Assembly (NCBI GenBank): GCA_022925895.1 | Contig: JAKSYS010000867.1 | Coordinates: 1-14,935 of the forward strand | Source of the DNA: Fragilaria crotonensis | Lineage: Eukaryota; Bacillariophyta; Fragilariophyceae; Fragilariales; Fragilariaceae | Direction: 5' to 3' | DNA: 14,935 nt | Shown: positions 14,342 through 14,935 of the stretch, in pieces | Layout of the letters: every line of letters starts with the position of its first letter | Numbering within the stretch: position 1 is the stretch's first letter | Program-made: the position numbers and the translations under genes | The notes under the pieces: model-generated | What the model saw: the letters and a program-made list of their open reading frames with translations, nothing else | What the model was told of the DNA's origin: nothing | Databases searched by the model: none

Positions 14342-14935
14342 TCAGAGGGCAGGAAAACAGCAAAGGAACTAGAGTAGCAGTTGTGATAAATAGTTAATCA
14401 AGATCCTACTTTTTATACTACGTACGAAGAGATAGGACAACGCCGAACGCCGATAGAGTGAGTGATAGAGTCGATGTATGCATACTTGCTGTTGCATGAT
14501 CTCATTGTAGTACTTGTGAGTCCGAGAGTCCAACTGTTTTTAACGGAATCTTGTTGAATGATACGAGAAATGTCGAAGGAATCTGAGTAGTGAAATTCAT
14601 GTTGTATTTTCAAAAAAGAGGAAATAAATTTACACTGTATCGGAGTAAATTACTGGAACAAATTTACACCAAATCTTCGTAAGGTTACGGGTTCCGTACT
14701 GTAAACAATAAAAAGAGGATCTCTCTAGTGTGTACATTGCATGTATGATACATGTGTAATATACAGTACAATGTATACCCAGTACCCAGTACCATCACCA
14801 CCACCCATGGGATGATGTCCAGTGCAAGTCCTTCTTGTGAGATGTCAAGCGGAAGAACAATACACATGAACGAGTGAATTCACGTGGATATATATGCATA
14901 CTGTATGTAAAAGGTGGTTTCAAAAGAGATGTGTG
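14342..14935. other. Non-coding right end of the window
   Basis: No supported gene. A/T-rich DNA with small repeats: AAATTTACAC at 14626-14635 and 14660-14669, tandem CCCAGTA words near 14778-14791, and TACAGTACA near 14762, like the GTACA repeats at the left end. It could be the flank of a gene lying outside the window. Confidence 0.5.

Noticed and set aside
1-14935. tRNA, rRNA or other structured RNA genes
   Set aside because: No cloverleaf with matching arms and TTCRANY-like T-loop, and no rRNA-like block, was seen by eye. A covariance-model scan was not possible here.

Overview
The window looks like nuclear DNA of a diatom, probably a raphid pennate close to Phaeodactylum tricornutum. 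This is inferred from three things: short GT-AG introns of 72 to 161 bp, a Ty1/copia element of the diatom CoDi type, and intergenic DNA rich in GTAC and CCGG words. No sequence search was run, so the species is not certain.

Layout. Positions 1-511 are non-coding and were originally joined to 6558 onwards. Positions 512-6557 are a complete LTR retrotransposon: two identical 108-bp LTR cores, a 5-bp target duplication (GGGTA), a gag region, and a pol region in the copia order protease, integrase, RT, RNase H. Gag needs one frame change at a run of six G. Pol follows gag in the same frame after one UGA, so it is most simply reached by stop-codon readthrough. A chromodomain-like module sits between integrase and RT.

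The element landed about 115 bp upstream of the ATG of a large seven-exon gene (6673-11035, + strand). This gene encodes an N-terminal MGCSSSK acylation motif, a low-complexity P/Q-rich region, and three tandem CaMK-type kinase domains. Each domain is followed by a similar basic amphipathic segment. Exons 3 and 5 are homologous (127 codons each, one base short in exon 3), and the intron after the HRDLKPEN motif recurs in all three domains, so the array grew by tandem exon duplication. Domain 1 carries a one-base frame break. Domain 3 has lost the catalytic HRD aspartate and is a predicted pseudokinase.

A second kinase-like gene (12341-11091, - strand) converges on the first, with only 55 bp between the two stop codons. 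It has an N-terminal coiled coil and a degenerate kinase fold with HFR in place of DFG, so it is also a predicted pseudokinase.

The rest is non-coding or degenerate: a 682-bp element with 21-bp terminal inverted repeats and hAT-like ends (12717-13398), several perfect palindromes, and a short broken coding block of unknown function (13755-14341). There are three single-base frame lesions in the window (gag, kinase domain 1, the unknown block). They may be real mutations or sequence errors, and this should be settled before biological weight is put on them.
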